Notes: generated from the letters alone by a model not told the origin. Numbered from the stretch's first letter, positions 9,220-18,235 are shown. The stretch is 64,000 bases of DNA from Trebonia sp963737285 (GCA_963737285.1 CAVTRT010000003.1:1054001-1118000), one strand, 5' to 3'. Numbers and translations: made by a program.

Positions 9220-9769
9220 TTCAGCCGAGATACTCGGCCCTCGGGTCCAGGCCGCCGCGTGCGGGGGGCGCATCCCCGCCGGGATCGCGCGTGAGGCGGC
9301 TACCCGCCTGGCCGCGGCCTCAGCGGGGGACTTCGACGCGGTCTCCGCCGCGCTCGGCGTCGCCAAGCCCGCGCCCGCCGCCTACCAGCCCTGCGCACCC
9401 GGCCAGGACGCATCTACTTCACCGACGACGAGATGATCCGCGTACGCGGGCATGATGGCCGGCCAGTTCACCAGCCCGGGCCAGCTCTCGGCTACCCCGG
9501 CGAGCCTCGGCCTGCCGCTAGCGGCCCTCCACTCGGGTCCGTGTCACCAGCCCCAAAGTAGCTATCTGTAGTCGATCCGCCTTGACGGCCCGGGACTACG
9601 CCGGGCACGGGTGCCCGGCGGCGGCAGGTCGCGCCGCCGGCCGCGGGCGCGCTGGCGGCGGCACGAGGGAGTAGAGGCGGTCTCCGCTGGCCCAGTCCTT
9701 CGCAAGGTCCCAGGCCACGCCGGGCACCGCCTGGCAGTCGGCGGACAGGGCGCAGGCAGTCGCAGCGCC
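9220..9769. other. Gene-free stretch with unrecognised coding scraps
   Basis: No complete gene is evident. A plus-strand scrap reads AREAATRLAAASAGDFDAVSAALGVAKPA and another reads TDDEMIRVRGMMAGQF, in different frames; I do not recognise a family. The stretch includes the 41-bp inverted repeat at 9523-9563. Confidence 0.4.
9523..9563 (-). repeat. 41-bp repeat, inverted partner of 32812-32852 (probable Tn3-type end)
   Basis: The reverse complement matches 32812-32852 at 40 of 41 positions, and 26286-26326 at about 31 of 41. The other two copies lie just upstream of the start of Tn3 transposase remnants, so this is probably a Tn3-family terminal inverted repeat with core GGGTCCGTGTCACCAG. Confidence 0.6.
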
Positions 9770-9928
9770 GATCTCCTCGGCGTCCGCCTCATCCAGGCAC
9801 GCGATCAGGTCATCGCCTACGGCCGCGAGTTCACCCGGCCCCGCCCGTCCCGGCTGGAAGACCTGGCCCGCGCCGTCGGCATGTCGATCTCGGGGTCCGC
9901 ACCGCCTACGCGCCCGCCGTACTGGTGA
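9770..9928 (+). pseudogene. Small HTH-type regulator fragment
   Basis: The frame gives LIQARDQVIAYGREFTRPRPSRLEDLARAVGMSISG, which looks like the C-terminal two-thirds of a short actinobacterial helix-turn-helix protein whose end normally continues GVRTAY. Here the last codons are shifted and read SAPPTRPPYW. Upstream homology and a start codon are absent. It is a fragment; function not assigned. Confidence 0.4.
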
Positions 9929-9950
9929 GATCGCGTATTCAACTGTCGCG
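9920..9950 (+). repeat. 31-bp direct repeat, copy 1
   Basis: TACTGGTGAGATCGCGTAT followed by NN and AACTGTCGCG. It matches 12294-12324 with two mismatches in 31. It lies just upstream of the PdxR promoter. Confidence 0.75.
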
Positions 9951-9973
9951 TATTCGTGGCACGACAGTATGAT
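9945..9973 (+). promoter_or_regulatory. Promoter of the PdxR-like gene (leaderless)
   Basis: A strong -10 TATGAT at 9968-9973 places the start of transcription at about 9980, directly at the GTG at 9983. No good -35 is present (GTCGCG at 17 bp), as expected for an activator-dependent MocR promoter. This favours GTG 9983 over GTG 9956 as the start and implies a leaderless mRNA. Confidence 0.5.
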
Positions 9974-9982
9974 CCTGGTTCC

Positions 9983-11395
9983 GTGAGCGGAGACTGGTCC
10001 AGTGGGCTTGATCTCTTCCTGGATCTCGATCGGCGCCGTGGCCTGCGCGCCGGCATTGAGCATGCAATGCGCGAGGCGGTCCGTGATGGCCGGCTGGCTC
10101 CGGGTGCTGCGTTGCCGTCATCCCGCTCACTGGCCCGGGACCTCGCCGTGGCCCGCGGCACGGTGAGTGCCGCTTACGGCCAACTGGCGGCGGAAGGGTA
10201 CCTGGAGATACGTCAGGGCACGCCAGCGCGCGTGCGCCGGCACAATCCCCGGCTCCTGGCACAGCCCGCCCGGTCACCCGGCCCGGCCGACCCTGCGGGA
10301 CACTTCCGGTGGGATTTGCGCCCCGGCCGGCCCGAGAGTACAAGCTTCCCCCGCACGGAGTGGCTGCGAGCCTGCCGACAGGCGATAGCACACGCGCCCG
10401 GCGACGCGTTCGGGTACGGCGACAGCAGCGGAAGCCCCCGGCTGCGCAGCGTGCTGACCGACTACCTCGGGCGGGCCAGGGGCGTTGACACCCATCCTGA
10501 GCATCTGCTCGTCTGCAGCGGGTTTACCCAGGCCCTGACGCTCGTATGCCGCATGCTGGTCATGGCGGGCAAGACCAGCATGGCGGTCGAAGACCCGTGC
10601 GCTCCCCGCTACCGGCGGATCATCTCGGCCGCCGGGCTGCGCGTGGTGCCTGTTCCCGTCGATGACGATGGCCTGGTCGTAGCCGAGCTCGAACGCTGCG
10701 ACGCCGCGGCGGTGCTGGTGACTCCCGCTCACCAGTTTCCGCTCGGGGTGACCATGACGGCCGCCCGCCGCACCGCCCTGGTCGAGTGGGCCCGCCGCCG
10801 CGACGCCCTCATCGTCGAGGACGACTACGACGGGGAATTCCGGTACGACCGGCAACCGCTGGGCGCCTTGCAGCGCCTGGACCCCGATCGCGTGATCTAT
10901 GCCGGCACCGCCAGCAAGACATTGGCACCAGGACTGCGACTGGGCTGGCTCTGTGCGCCCGCCGTCGTCCGGGATGTTCTCGCTGTCGCCAAGGACGAGA
11001 CCGACCGCGGCACCGGAATCGCCGGCCAACTGGCATTCGCTGAATTCATCGCCTGCGGCGCGTTCGACCGCCACGTCCGCCGTATGCGCACCAGGTACCG
11101 CCGCCGACGAGACGCCCTGGCGCAGGTCGTCAGCGAAAGCCGGCCGGATCTACGACTGGCCGGAATCGCGGCAGGACTGCACGCCGTGCTTCACATACCG
11201 GAAGGCAAGCCGGCCGAGGACTACATCCAGGCACAAGCCGCCGAACGGTCGATCGCTCTCCATACCCTAGGCGAGTACTGGCAAGTTCCGCCCCGGCCTG
11301 CTTCTACGGCCATCATCATCGGGTATGCCGCCCCCGCCAGCCACGCGTACCGGCCAGCCCTGGACGCGCTGGCCTCGCTGCTCACCGCGCTGTAG
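9983..11395 (+). CDS. MocR/PdxR-type GntR-aminotransferase regulator
   Basis: The roughly 470-residue fusion protein has a GntR winged helix (GLRAGIEHAMREAVRDGRLAPGAALPSSRSLARDLAVARGTVSAAY) joined by a linker to a fold-type I aminotransferase domain. The PLP lysine is in GTASKTLAPGLRLGW, and VEDDYDGEFRYDRQPLGALQ is the diagnostic MocR motif. PdxR members sense pyridoxal phosphate and activate vitamin B6 synthesis genes; no pdxS/pdxT genes are in this window. The downstream flavin-type oxidase could be the target. Start chosen from the -10 element and from homologues beginning SGDWSSGLDLFLDLD. Confidence 0.88.
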   Translation: MSGDWSSGLDLFLDLDRRRGLRAGIEHAMREAVRDGRLAPGAALPSSRSLARDLAVARGTVSAAYGQLAAEGYLEIRQGTPARVRRHNPRLLAQPARSPGPADPAGHFRWDLRPGRPESTSFPRTEWLRACRQAIAHAPGDAFGYGDSSGSPRLRSVLTDYLGRARGVDTHPEHLLVCSGFTQALTLVCRMLVMAGKTSMAVEDPCAPRYRRIISAAGLRVVPVPVDDDGLVVAELERCDAAAVLVTPAHQFPLGVTMTAARRTALVEWARRRDALIVEDDYDGEFRYDRQPLGALQRLDPDRVIYAGTASKTLAPGLRLGWLCAPAVVRDVLAVAKDETDRGTGIAGQLAFAEFIACGAFDRHVRRMRTRYRRRRDALAQVVSESRPDLRLAGIAAGLHAVLHIPEGKPAEDYIQAQAAERSIALHTLGEYWQVPPRPASTAIIIGYAAPASHAYRPALDALASLLTAL

Positions 11396-11472
11396 GACAC
11401 GGGCAACTGGACCAACAAGTGCGGGCGAAACTGGAGCAGCTCAGGGAGCCACTAGCCGCCTACTGTCATCGC

Positions 11473-12144
11473 ATGAGCCACCAGAACCCGCCCCGCGAGC
11501 CAGGAGCCAGCAGACCGCCCTCTCCGCTGACAACAGTGCGACGCAAGCCTGGCCGCGCCCGATACGACACGGCCGCCGTGCATGCCGTGCTAGACGCGGC
11601 ACCCATCAGCCACGTCGCCACCGTGCGCTGTGGTCGGCCGGTCGTGCTGCCGATGGCCCACGGCCGCATCGGGGACACGCTTTACCTGCATGGATCGGCC
11701 GCCGCTGGCCTGTTTCGCGATGCGGCCGCGGGAAGCCCCGTCTGCGTCACTGCTACGCTCCTCGACGGGCTTGTGCTAGGCAGGTCAGCCCGCAATCACT
11801 CTATGAACTACCGTTCGGTGACCGTGCACGGGAATGCCGTGCGTGTCACCGGTCCCCAGGAGATCCTCGCTGGGCTGCAGGCGATCGTGAACCACATTGT
11901 CGCAGGCCGCTGGGACCAGGTCCGCAAGCCGACCAGCGCCGAGATCCGCGAAACAGGCCTGTGGCGCGTCCCGGTAGCCGAAGCGTCAGTCAAGGCGCGT
12001 ACCGGATCCACGCTCGACCCGGACTCTGACTACGCGATCCCGGTATGGGCCGGAGTCATACCGGCCCGCATCGCTTTCGGAACACCAGTCGCGGCTGAAG
12101 GCGTTCCGCCTGGCACCGAATTCTCCGGCCTGACGCGGAGATAG
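11473..12144 (+). CDS. Pyridoxamine 5'-phosphate oxidase family protein
   Basis: The 223-residue protein from the ATG at 11473 has a split-barrel flavin-binding domain with ISHVATVRCGRPVVLPMAHGRIGDTLYLHGS and the nucleotide-contact segment NHSMNYRSVTVHGNAVRVTG. The family (Pyridox_ox_2, NimA-like) binds FMN or F420 and reduces small substrates; the true substrate is unknown. It lies 78 bp downstream of the MocR-type gene on the same strand, the usual arrangement of a MocR regulator and its target. The long upstream in-frame part (11419-11472) lacks homology. Confidence 0.8.
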   Translation: MSHQNPPREPGASRPPSPLTTVRRKPGRARYDTAAVHAVLDAAPISHVATVRCGRPVVLPMAHGRIGDTLYLHGSAAAGLFRDAAAGSPVCVTATLLDGLVLGRSARNHSMNYRSVTVHGNAVRVTGPQEILAGLQAIVNHIVAGRWDQVRKPTSAEIRETGLWRVPVAEASVKARTGSTLDPDSDYAIPVWAGVIPARIAFGTPVAAEGVPPGTEFSGLTRR

Positions 12145-12146
12145 GC

Positions 12147-12290
12147 GTGCGGAGGTGGGCGAATGAAGAGGCGATCCAGCGGTGGGCGGAGTTTCCCCGC
12201 GAGGTACTGGACGCGATGGAGCCCGACGGGGCTTCGGCCGACGACACCTGCTGAACCCGGCGCTGCTGCGGATGTTGGACTCGCGTTTTA
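12147..12290 (+). pseudogene. Class I methyltransferase N-terminal fragment
   Basis: GTG 12147 opens VRRWANEEAIQRWAEFPREVLDAMEPDG, then a one-base shift near 12235 leads into RHLLNPALLRMLDS. Together they form the conserved front of a SAM-dependent methyltransferase, normally continuing into the GxGxG motif. Sequence homology ends abruptly where the second 31-bp repeat begins. Confidence 0.5.
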
Positions 12291-12293
12291 CTT

Positions 12294-12324
12294 TACTGGT
12301 GAGATCGCGTATGTAACTGTCGCG
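12294..12324 (+). repeat. 31-bp direct repeat, copy 2
   Basis: Second copy of the 9920-9950 repeat (29 of 31 identical). The two copies bracket the PdxR-like gene, the flavin oxidase and the methyltransferase relic. Confidence 0.75.
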
Positions 12325-12623
12325 AGTTCTCCCAGCGGCCCGAGTCCGGATCGTTCGTCAGCGTCGCGACGTCGGCAGCAGGGCGAAGCCCCTGTGCGGC
12401 GAGCGCCAGGTACCCCAGCACCGAGGCGAGGCGGTCCCACCTCGGCGTCACTAGCCTGGGCGAGCTGCGGAACCCGGTCCCGGGAAGTTGACGGTCGCCG
12501 ACCGAGGGAACTCCTTGACCTCGATTCCGTCGTGTTGAGCACCGTGACGATCCGCGCTGAGGTCAACGAGGCGATCTTCGCGGGGCATCCTCGACCGAAC
12601 CGCCCTGCTACTAGGGTGGCGTG
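12325..12623. other. Gene-free stretch upstream of peptidase E
   Basis: I see no convincing gene here. The open minus-strand frame is Arg/Ser-rich and looks like a high-GC shadow. The promoter of the peptidase E gene should be near its right end. Confidence 0.4.
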
Positions 12624-12642
12624 ATGAAGCTTCTCCTTACCG

Positions 12643-12657
12643 ACTCCGGTGTCAGGA
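12643..12657 (+). repeat. 15-bp target-site duplication, left copy
   Basis: ACTCCGGTGTCAGGA, identical to 13617-13631; flanks the 959-bp element. Confidence 0.85.
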
Positions 12658-12709
12658 TGTCCTCCGTCGGGTGATGCGCGACACCTGTCCGCCAAGTGAT
12701 CTGCGACAG
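12658..12709 (+). repeat. Left terminal inverted repeat of the 959-bp element
   Basis: Starts TGTCCTCCGTCGGGTGATG and contains two internal GCGACA blocks, as in the right end. Confidence 0.8.
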
Positions 12710-12895
12710 TCGAAAGCGCGGATCGCGGCAATTGCGGACGTTCGGCGTAACGGTGGATCTCGGCTGGAACGAGGTGGCGGGGGTCGATCGGGGAGTTGGT
12801 GGCGGCACTGAGGAGAACGCGCTTGGTTGCTCTGCTCGTCGTCCTTTCGCGTGCAGGAAAGCCGGACCCCGGCGCTCACCCACGGGCTTCCGAGT

Positions 12896-13390
12896 TCAGC
12901 GTTTCCTTCCTCCAACACCGGGCACGGAGGCGACCTGCTTCATCCAGTCGGCGAGCTGGCGGGCATCGACGTCCTCGATGGACTCGAGCTCGACACCTCG
13001 TGTCGCCTTGCCCATCCCCACAGGTGCTACCGGTGGTACTGGCCTAAGGTCCACACCATTGATGAACATGACCTTGACATGGCCCGCGAAGCCGCCGCAG
13101 CTGAAGCACCACCCGTCACCGACGCCGTAGTAGGCCATTCCCCACTTCACGGACCGCTGGAGGCCGGGGAGGGTTTCGGCCGCCAGGGCGTCGATCGCTT
13201 CGGCGATGCCGCGCTGGGATTGCGGGAGGCTGTCGATATAGGCGAAGACCGGCTTGTCGCCGACAGCGGCCTTCGCGGGGCTCGCCCTGCCGGTCATGGC
13301 TTCTGGCAGCGTGAATCCGGCGCCGGCCTGCGCTGAGGGCTTCCTGCCGGGTCGGTGGTCTTCGTTGTGGCCAGAGAGGTCGGCGGGCAT
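12896..13390 (-). CDS. DUF1801 (YdhG-like) domain protein, element cargo
   Basis: The ATG at 13390 follows AGGAGTGATC, a good ribosome site, giving 164 residues. After a disordered N-terminus (to about residue 45) comes the DUF1801 fold: KPVFAYIDSLPQSQRGIAEAIDALAAE, the conserved VKWGMAYYGV, CFSCGGFAGHVKVMFINGVDL and RGVELESIEDVDARQLADWM. YdhG-like proteins are related to frataxin-type folds and their role is poorly known. It is the only intact gene inside the 959-bp element and is transcribed against the interrupted host gene. It could be a captured passenger. Confidence 0.82.
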   Translation of the reverse strand: MPADLSGHNEDHRPGRKPSAQAGAGFTLPEAMTGRASPAKAAVGDKPVFAYIDSLPQSQRGIAEAIDALAAETLPGLQRSVKWGMAYYGVGDGWCFSCGGFAGHVKVMFINGVDLRPVPPVAPVGMGKATRGVELESIEDVDARQLADWMKQVASVPGVGGRKR

Positions 13391-13564
13391 GATCACTCCT
13401 GTGTCGAGGGCGCCTGGCGTTACAACCAATAGACCATCGACGTCAGGTGAAATCATCGGCCCCGCCGGGCACGGACTGGCTCCCTCGTCGACTCTCAACG
13501 AGACGCCCGGTCGTCGGCAGATTCGTGCGTTGCCGCCCGTCACGTGAACGACAGGCTTCTAGAG

Positions 13565-13616
13565 CTGTCGCGCATCAGTTGGCAGACATGTGTCGCACAT
13601 CACTCGTCGGATGACA
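13565..13616 (-). repeat. Right terminal inverted repeat of the 959-bp element
   Basis: On the minus strand it starts TGTCATCCGACGAGTGATG and matches the left end at 43 of 52 positions. Confidence 0.8.
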
Positions 13617-13631
13617 ACTCCGGTGTCAGGA
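13617..13631 (+). repeat. 15-bp target-site duplication, right copy
   Basis: ACTCCGGTGTCAGGA, identical to 12643-12657. Confidence 0.85.
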
Positions 13632-14286
13632 ACGCGAGCATTCTGGCGGCGCTGGTCGATCTCCTGGGCAAGCCGATCGCCGAGGCCAGCGCCCTCTGCA
13701 TCCCCACCGCAGGGTACGGGGGCCCGTACGGGGAACCGGGCGGGCCCTGGCAGTTCGTCAGCGGGCAGTCCCCCAGTCCCATGACCGGGCTGGGGTGGAA
13801 GTCGGTGGGCGTCCTGGAGCTCACCGCCCTGCCCGGCATCGATAGGGAACGCTGGGTCTCCTGGGTCCGGGAGGCAGACGCCCTCCTCGTCAACGGCGGC
13901 GACGCGCTCTACCTGTGCCACTGGATGCGGGAGTCCGGGCTGGCCGATCTCCTCTCGTCGCTGCGCGACACGGTCTACGTCGGCGCAGCGCCGGGAGCAT
14001 GGTGCTGACGCCCCGGACCGGGCGTGAGTTCGCTGACTGGCAGCCGCCCACTGGTGACGACAGCTTGCTGGGAGTCGTCGATTTCTGCATCTTCCCGCAC
14101 CTCGACCTCCCGGACCGCCCGGACAGGAGCCTGGCCGAGGCGGAACGCTGGGCCGCCCGGATAAAGAGTCCGGGATACGCCATGGACGCTCAGACCGCCA
14201 TCAAAGTGACCGACGGCAGCATCGAGGTCGTCTCCGAAGGCCACTGGAAGCTGCTCAACCCAGCATCAGAACGCCGACGACCATGA

Positions 14287-14466
14287 GCCCGCGATCGAAG
14301 CGATCCTCGCCGGCACCAAGTCCGCGATGACCGGGCTGCCCACGCTGCACCATGTGCGGGCGAGCCATCGCCTAGCGGTCGGTGACAGATTCCGCGTCGC
14401 TGACTGGGCCGGACGACCGGTGGCGCAGCCCCGGAGAGGCGGTACGCCTGCCTGCCGCGCGGCTGG
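14287..14466. other. Unrecognised scrap downstream of peptidase E
   Basis: A plus-strand frame reads AIEAILAGTKSAMTGLPTLHHVRASH; I cannot assign it to a family. It is probably another truncated gene. Confidence 0.3.
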
Positions 14467-15736
14467 TCATGACGCACCACCGCTGGCCGTTTCGCCTGAT
14501 GGCGATCGGTCGTGATCGCCCGGGGCATAGCGGCTGAAGGTGCCGCCGGCCTGGGCAGCCAGCCTGGCGGTGGTGCCCTGGCTGTAGCTGAGGGCGTCGG
14601 CCACGACGGGCGCCGGCGTCTCCAGGACGTGCTGGCGGATCGCTGAGGTTCGCCCTGCTGCCGTGGGGATGCCGATCTCGTTGAGCAGCCTGGCGAGGTA
14701 GTCGGGGCGCATCGGCTGGCCGGCCCGGCGGCCCGGGAACAGCCATGCCGAGTTGCGGTTCGTCGCGGTCCTCATGTTGGTCCGGCTGCGGACCCAGCTG
14801 AGCAGGACGTCGGCGACCGGGCCGGGGACCGGGCTCGGCGGGTCGCCCAGGCGCAGGAAGACTTCGCCGTCCTCGCAGGTCACATCGTCCACGGTGAGGC
14901 GGACGATGCGGCTCGCCGACTGTGCGTAGAGCAGGACGATAGCCGCTGCGGCCCGGGTCCGGAGGGGCAGGGCGTGGCCGGCCAGGACGCGGCCGAGGTG
15001 CTCGATCCGCTCGTGGTCGGGCATCGGTGCCGAGTGGCCCGAGACCGCCTGGGGCAGCTGGAGTCGCCCGGTCAGCTTGTTGGCCATGCACCACTGGAGA
15101 AAGGGCCGGACGGCGCTGCGGTGGTTCTCGCTGCTCCCGGCGTGCCAGGCGTCGATGTCTGCCTGGCGGCACCCGGACAGGGTGAGGCCCTGCCCGGAGA
15201 GCCACTGGAGGAACTCGGTGGCGCGCAGGACCTGGCCTACCGCATAGCCTCGCGAGCCGACGCTGAGCGGCTTCCTCTCCGCCCTGGCTCGGAGCCTGGG
15301 CAGGACTTCCCACGTGGCGAAGCGCCGGATGACCTGGGCATGGCCACTGTCGGTGACGGTGGCGAGGTGGATGCCCAGCCACCGCTCGAACGCGCAGAGC
15401 TGCTTGTCGACGGCGGGGAGCACGCCGCAGGCCATCAGGAGGTCGCGCAGGTGCGAGGCGGCCCGCCAGGGCTGCAGGTCGTTGAACGCCTCGTGGGTCA
15501 GCTGTATCTCTCCCCGCCCTAGACGCCGTAGCAGGTCATCGGCGGACCCGGAACGGCCCTGGCGGGGGTATAGCCAGGTCAGGCCGGACAGCGGGTTGTC
15601 CATGGCGAGCAGCGCGTCCGCCAGCGGGGCTAGCTCGGGGCGGATCGTGCCGGTGCCGTCGTCGAGCAGGCCGGCCAGGCGGTCGGCGAATGCGCAGCGG
15701 GTGCAGAGCCGTCCCGCGTGCAGCTTGCCCTCGAAC
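14467..15736 (-). pseudogene. Tyrosine recombinase (second of a pair), 5' end lost
   Basis: The open frame from 15603 encodes 378 residues, but homology extends upstream of the ATG to about 15736 (GFEGKLHAGRLCTRCAFADR, a zinc-knuckle-like C-x2-C). Central parts are SAM-like core-binding helices. The catalytic region has SASRIVRLTVDDV and ends FSRYAPGD with the likely Tyr nucleophile. This protein class is the companion of a classical integrase in two-recombinase modules of actinomycetes. Its front is missing because of the deletion that joined it to the gene at 15737-16108, so a full protein cannot be made. Confidence 0.6.
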
Positions 15737-16108
15737 CCGCACCGCCGTCAGCACCGCGTTGACCCGGCGGGCGCCGCGCACCGGGGGCCGCCCTGGCCCG
15801 TCCAGCACCTCCCCGTCCCCGGCCGGCCCGGCGTCCACGCCGCTGACCTCCTGGGGAGCGTGGCGCAGCCAGGTCATGAACAGACCGAAGTCGGACGCCG
15901 CCGTCCGCCAGTCCCGGCCCGTCCGGCGGCACCACCGCAGGAACAGCGCGACCCCGCCCGCGTACGCCTTGCTCGTCGACTCCGCGCCATCACGCCCGAG
16001 CCGCACCTGCCGCAAGAACGCGTCCGCCTCGGCCACCACCGCCAGGTCCTCATCCAGCACCGTCCAGTACCGCACCCCAGACGGCATCCTCACCGGGAAC
16101 GCCCGCAC
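15737..16108 (-). pseudogene. Tyrosine recombinase (first of a pair), N-terminal fragment
   Basis: ATG 16108 starts RAFPVRMPSGVRYWTVLDED, then the phage-integrase core-binding domain VVAEADAFLRQVRLGRDGAESTSKAYAGGVALFLRWCRRTGRDW and RRVNAVLTAVR. At that point, where the catalytic domain should begin, the DNA switches at a GTGCGGGTTCGAGG junction to the second recombinase in another frame. So the C-terminal half of this gene and the front of the next are deleted. Confidence 0.65.
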
Positions 16109-16164
16109 AGATCTCCCTCGCTTCTCTCGTCAGACCACATCGGCCACGAGAGCCACACACTAGG

Positions 16165-17926
16165 AGAACCGCTGCGAAACCTCCCGGCGAGGGTGGTTAT
16201 GCTCTACGCGGCCGGGGAGCACGTGCCCCTCGACGGGGTTGTCCCGAAGGCGTGGCGGGACGCAGTGGTCGGCGAGGACGGGCGGGTGCAGCGGATCCCG
16301 TACGAGCTGTGCGTGCTGATCGCGCTGCGCGAGGCCCTGCGCCGCCGCGAGGTCTACGTCCAGGGCGCGGGCCGGTGGAAGGATCCTGATGAGGACCTGC
16401 CCGGCGATTTCGAGGACAACCGCGACGTCCACTACGGAGCGCTGGCCAAGCCCCAGGACGCCACCGAGTTCATCGCCGGGCTGCGGCAGCGGCTGGAGGG
16501 CGCGCTGGATCGGCTCGACACCGGGCCGGCGAAGGGCACCACGGGCGGGGTGAAGATCGTGACCCGCAAGGGCAGCCCGTGGGTCAGCGTCCCCAAGCTG
16601 GACAGGCTCCCCGAGCCCAGGAACCTGGGCGCGCTCAAGGCCGAGGTCCAGCGCCGGTGGGGTACCATCGACCTGCTCGACATCCTGAAGGACACGGCGT
16701 TCATCACCGGGTTCTCCGACCTGTTCCCCTCGGTCGCCGCGCGCGAGGTGATGGACAAGGCAACGCTGGGCAAGCGGCTGCTGCTGGTGCTGTTCGCGCT
16801 GGGGACGAACATGGGCATCCGGCAGATGGCCGCCACCGGCGAGCACGGCGTCGGCGAGGCCGAGCTCCGCCACGTCCGCGCGACGTACGTGACGCGGGAG
16901 AACCTGCGGGCGGCGGTGACCGCGGTGGTCAACGCGACCCTGGACGCCCGGGAGCCGCAGTGGTGGGGCGAGGCGACCACGACGGCGTCGGACTCCAAGC
17001 GGTTCGCGTCCTGGGACTCCAACCTGATGACGGAGTTCCACGCCCGCTACGGCGGGTACGGCGTCATGATCTACTGGCACGTCGACAAGGGGCGGCTGTG
17101 CGTCTACTCCCAGCTGAAGTCCTGCTCCTCCTCCGAGGTCGCCGCAATGATCGAGGGCCTGCTCCGCCACGGCACCGACGCCGACATCACCGCCAACTAC
17201 ACCGACACCCACGGCGCCAGCCTGGTCGGGTTCGCGTTCACCGAGCTACTCGGCTTCAAGCTCCTGCCCCGGCTGAAGAACATCGGCGCGATCCAGCTCT
17301 ACGCCTCCGACGCGAACATGGCCGCTTGGCCGCGGCTGGAGAAGATCCTCAAGAAGCGGCCCATCGAGTGGGACCTGATCGCCCGGAACTACGACCAGAT
17401 GGTCAAGTACGCCACCGCCCTGCGGCTGCGCACCGCTGAGACCGACCAAGTCCTGCGCCGGTTCACCAAGGGCGGCGGCCCTAAGCACCCGGTCTACCTC
17501 GCCCTGGAGGAGCTGGGCCGCATAGTCAGGACGATCTTCGCCTGCGACTACCTCGCGGACGAGGGGCTGCGCCGGGAAATCAGCAGCGGCCTGCAGGTCG
17601 TGGAGAACTGGAACTCCGCCAACGACAAGATCTACTACGGCCGCGAGGGCGTCATCACCGGTGACGACCGCGAGCACGCCGAGGTCTCCATGCTCGCGCT
17701 CCACCTCTTGCAGTCGAGCCTGGTGTTCATCAATACCCAGCTCCTCCAGACGGTCCTCCGCGACCCGGCCTGGGCCGCGAGGCTCACCGAGGAGGACAGG
17801 AGGGGACTGTCACCCTTGTTCTGGTCGCACGTCAACCCGTACGGGCGGTTCCGCCTCGACATGAATACCCGCCTTGACCTCACGGCAGGGCGGCCCGGGG
17901 GTGATTCCAGGCAGGGCGCCCGCTAG
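16165..17926 (+). pseudogene. Tn3-family transposase, C-terminal two-thirds
   Basis: From about 16165 the frame encodes the Tn3 DDE transposase core, about 580 residues: IPYELCVLIALREALRRREVYV, PGDFEDNRDVHYGAL, catalytic Asp in ATTTASDSKRFASWDSNL, second Asp in NYTDTHGASLVGFAFTELLG, Glu in QVVENWNSANDKIYYGREG, and the end RRGLSPLFWSHVNPYGRF. The N-terminal DUF4158 DNA-binding region is missing; upstream codons are antisense to the recombinase fragments. It borders the peptide cassette on the left. The minus-strand fragment at 23712-24484 carries the complementary N-terminal part. Confidence 0.85.
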
Positions 17927-18024
17927 GCGGTGAGCGCTGCCCTTTCGTCGCTGTGCTGGCTGGCGACCTGCGGGGACAGGCCCGCGATCAGTCGCCGCCG
18001 AAGCGAGGAGGCACGTTGCGGGAC

Positions 18025-18234
18025 CTATCCCCCGCCCGGCGCGGTGCGGGCGGGGACGTCGGCGCTAGGGGCACTTTGCACGCATGCGCGCAACTCGCCC
18101 ATGACGCCGTCGATCCACGCGCCGGGCAGGGCGCGCATGCAGCCAGAATCGCCCGGCCATTCGCCGTCCTTGCCCACGGGACCGTCAGGGTTCCGGTGGC
18201 CGACCGTGCGCGGGATTTCCTTCAGCTCATCCAC
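18025..18234 (-). CDS. Small hypothetical protein directly downstream of the MFS exporter
   Basis: GTG 18234 lies one base after the MFS stop codon, with GAGG just upstream, so it could be translated by coupling. It would give 69 residues starting VDELKEIPRTVGHRNPDGP and including two Cys, with no transmembrane segment. I do not recognise the family. Tight spacing suggests an operon with the exporter, but GC-biased codon use alone could keep such a short frame open. Confidence 0.3.
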   Translation of the reverse strand: MDELKEIPRTVGHRNPDGPVGKDGEWPGDSGCMRALPGAWIDGVMGELRACVQSAPSADVPARTAPGGG

Positions 18235-18235
18235 C

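Larger units (their letters stand above)
12658..13616. mobile_element. 959-bp non-autonomous IS481-like element carrying a DUF1801 gene
   Basis: The ends are inverted repeats of 52 bp (12658-12709 and 13565-13616), identical at 43 of 52 positions and both beginning TGTC. The element is bounded by a perfect 15-bp direct repeat that splits the peptidase E coding sequence without altering it, proving insertion. The TGT ends, length near 1 kb and 15-bp duplication fit the IS481 family, but no transposase frame is present. The only clear gene inside is the DUF1801 protein on the minus strand. It would therefore need a transposase supplied in trans. Confidence 0.8.
12624..14286 (+). pseudogene. Peptidase E (family S51) gene, interrupted by a mobile element and frameshifted
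   Basis: ATG 12624 encodes the first 11 residues MKLLLTDSGVR. The rest resumes at 13632 with NASILAALVDLLGKPIAEAS, SALCIPTAGYGGPYG, VNGGDALYLCHWMRESGLADLL and the C-terminal FCIFPHLDLPDRPDRSLAEAE. The 974 bp between are the inserted element plus one copy of its 15-bp target repeat; removing them restores the frame exactly. A second lesion, one missing base near 13995, falls at the nucleophile: the other frame reads SAGSMVL, the catalytic Ser motif. S51 enzymes cleave Asp-X dipeptides. Confidence 0.8.

Noticed and set aside
12288..12731. 147-codon minus-strand frame
   Set aside because: Crosses a mobile-element boundary and the 31-bp repeat, so it cannot be an old gene; Arg/Ser-rich shadow composition.
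14467..17926. Treating the recombinase pair and Tn3 transposase as one functional integrative element
   Set aside because: Both recombinases and the transposase lack essential parts and the pieces abut without proper ends.
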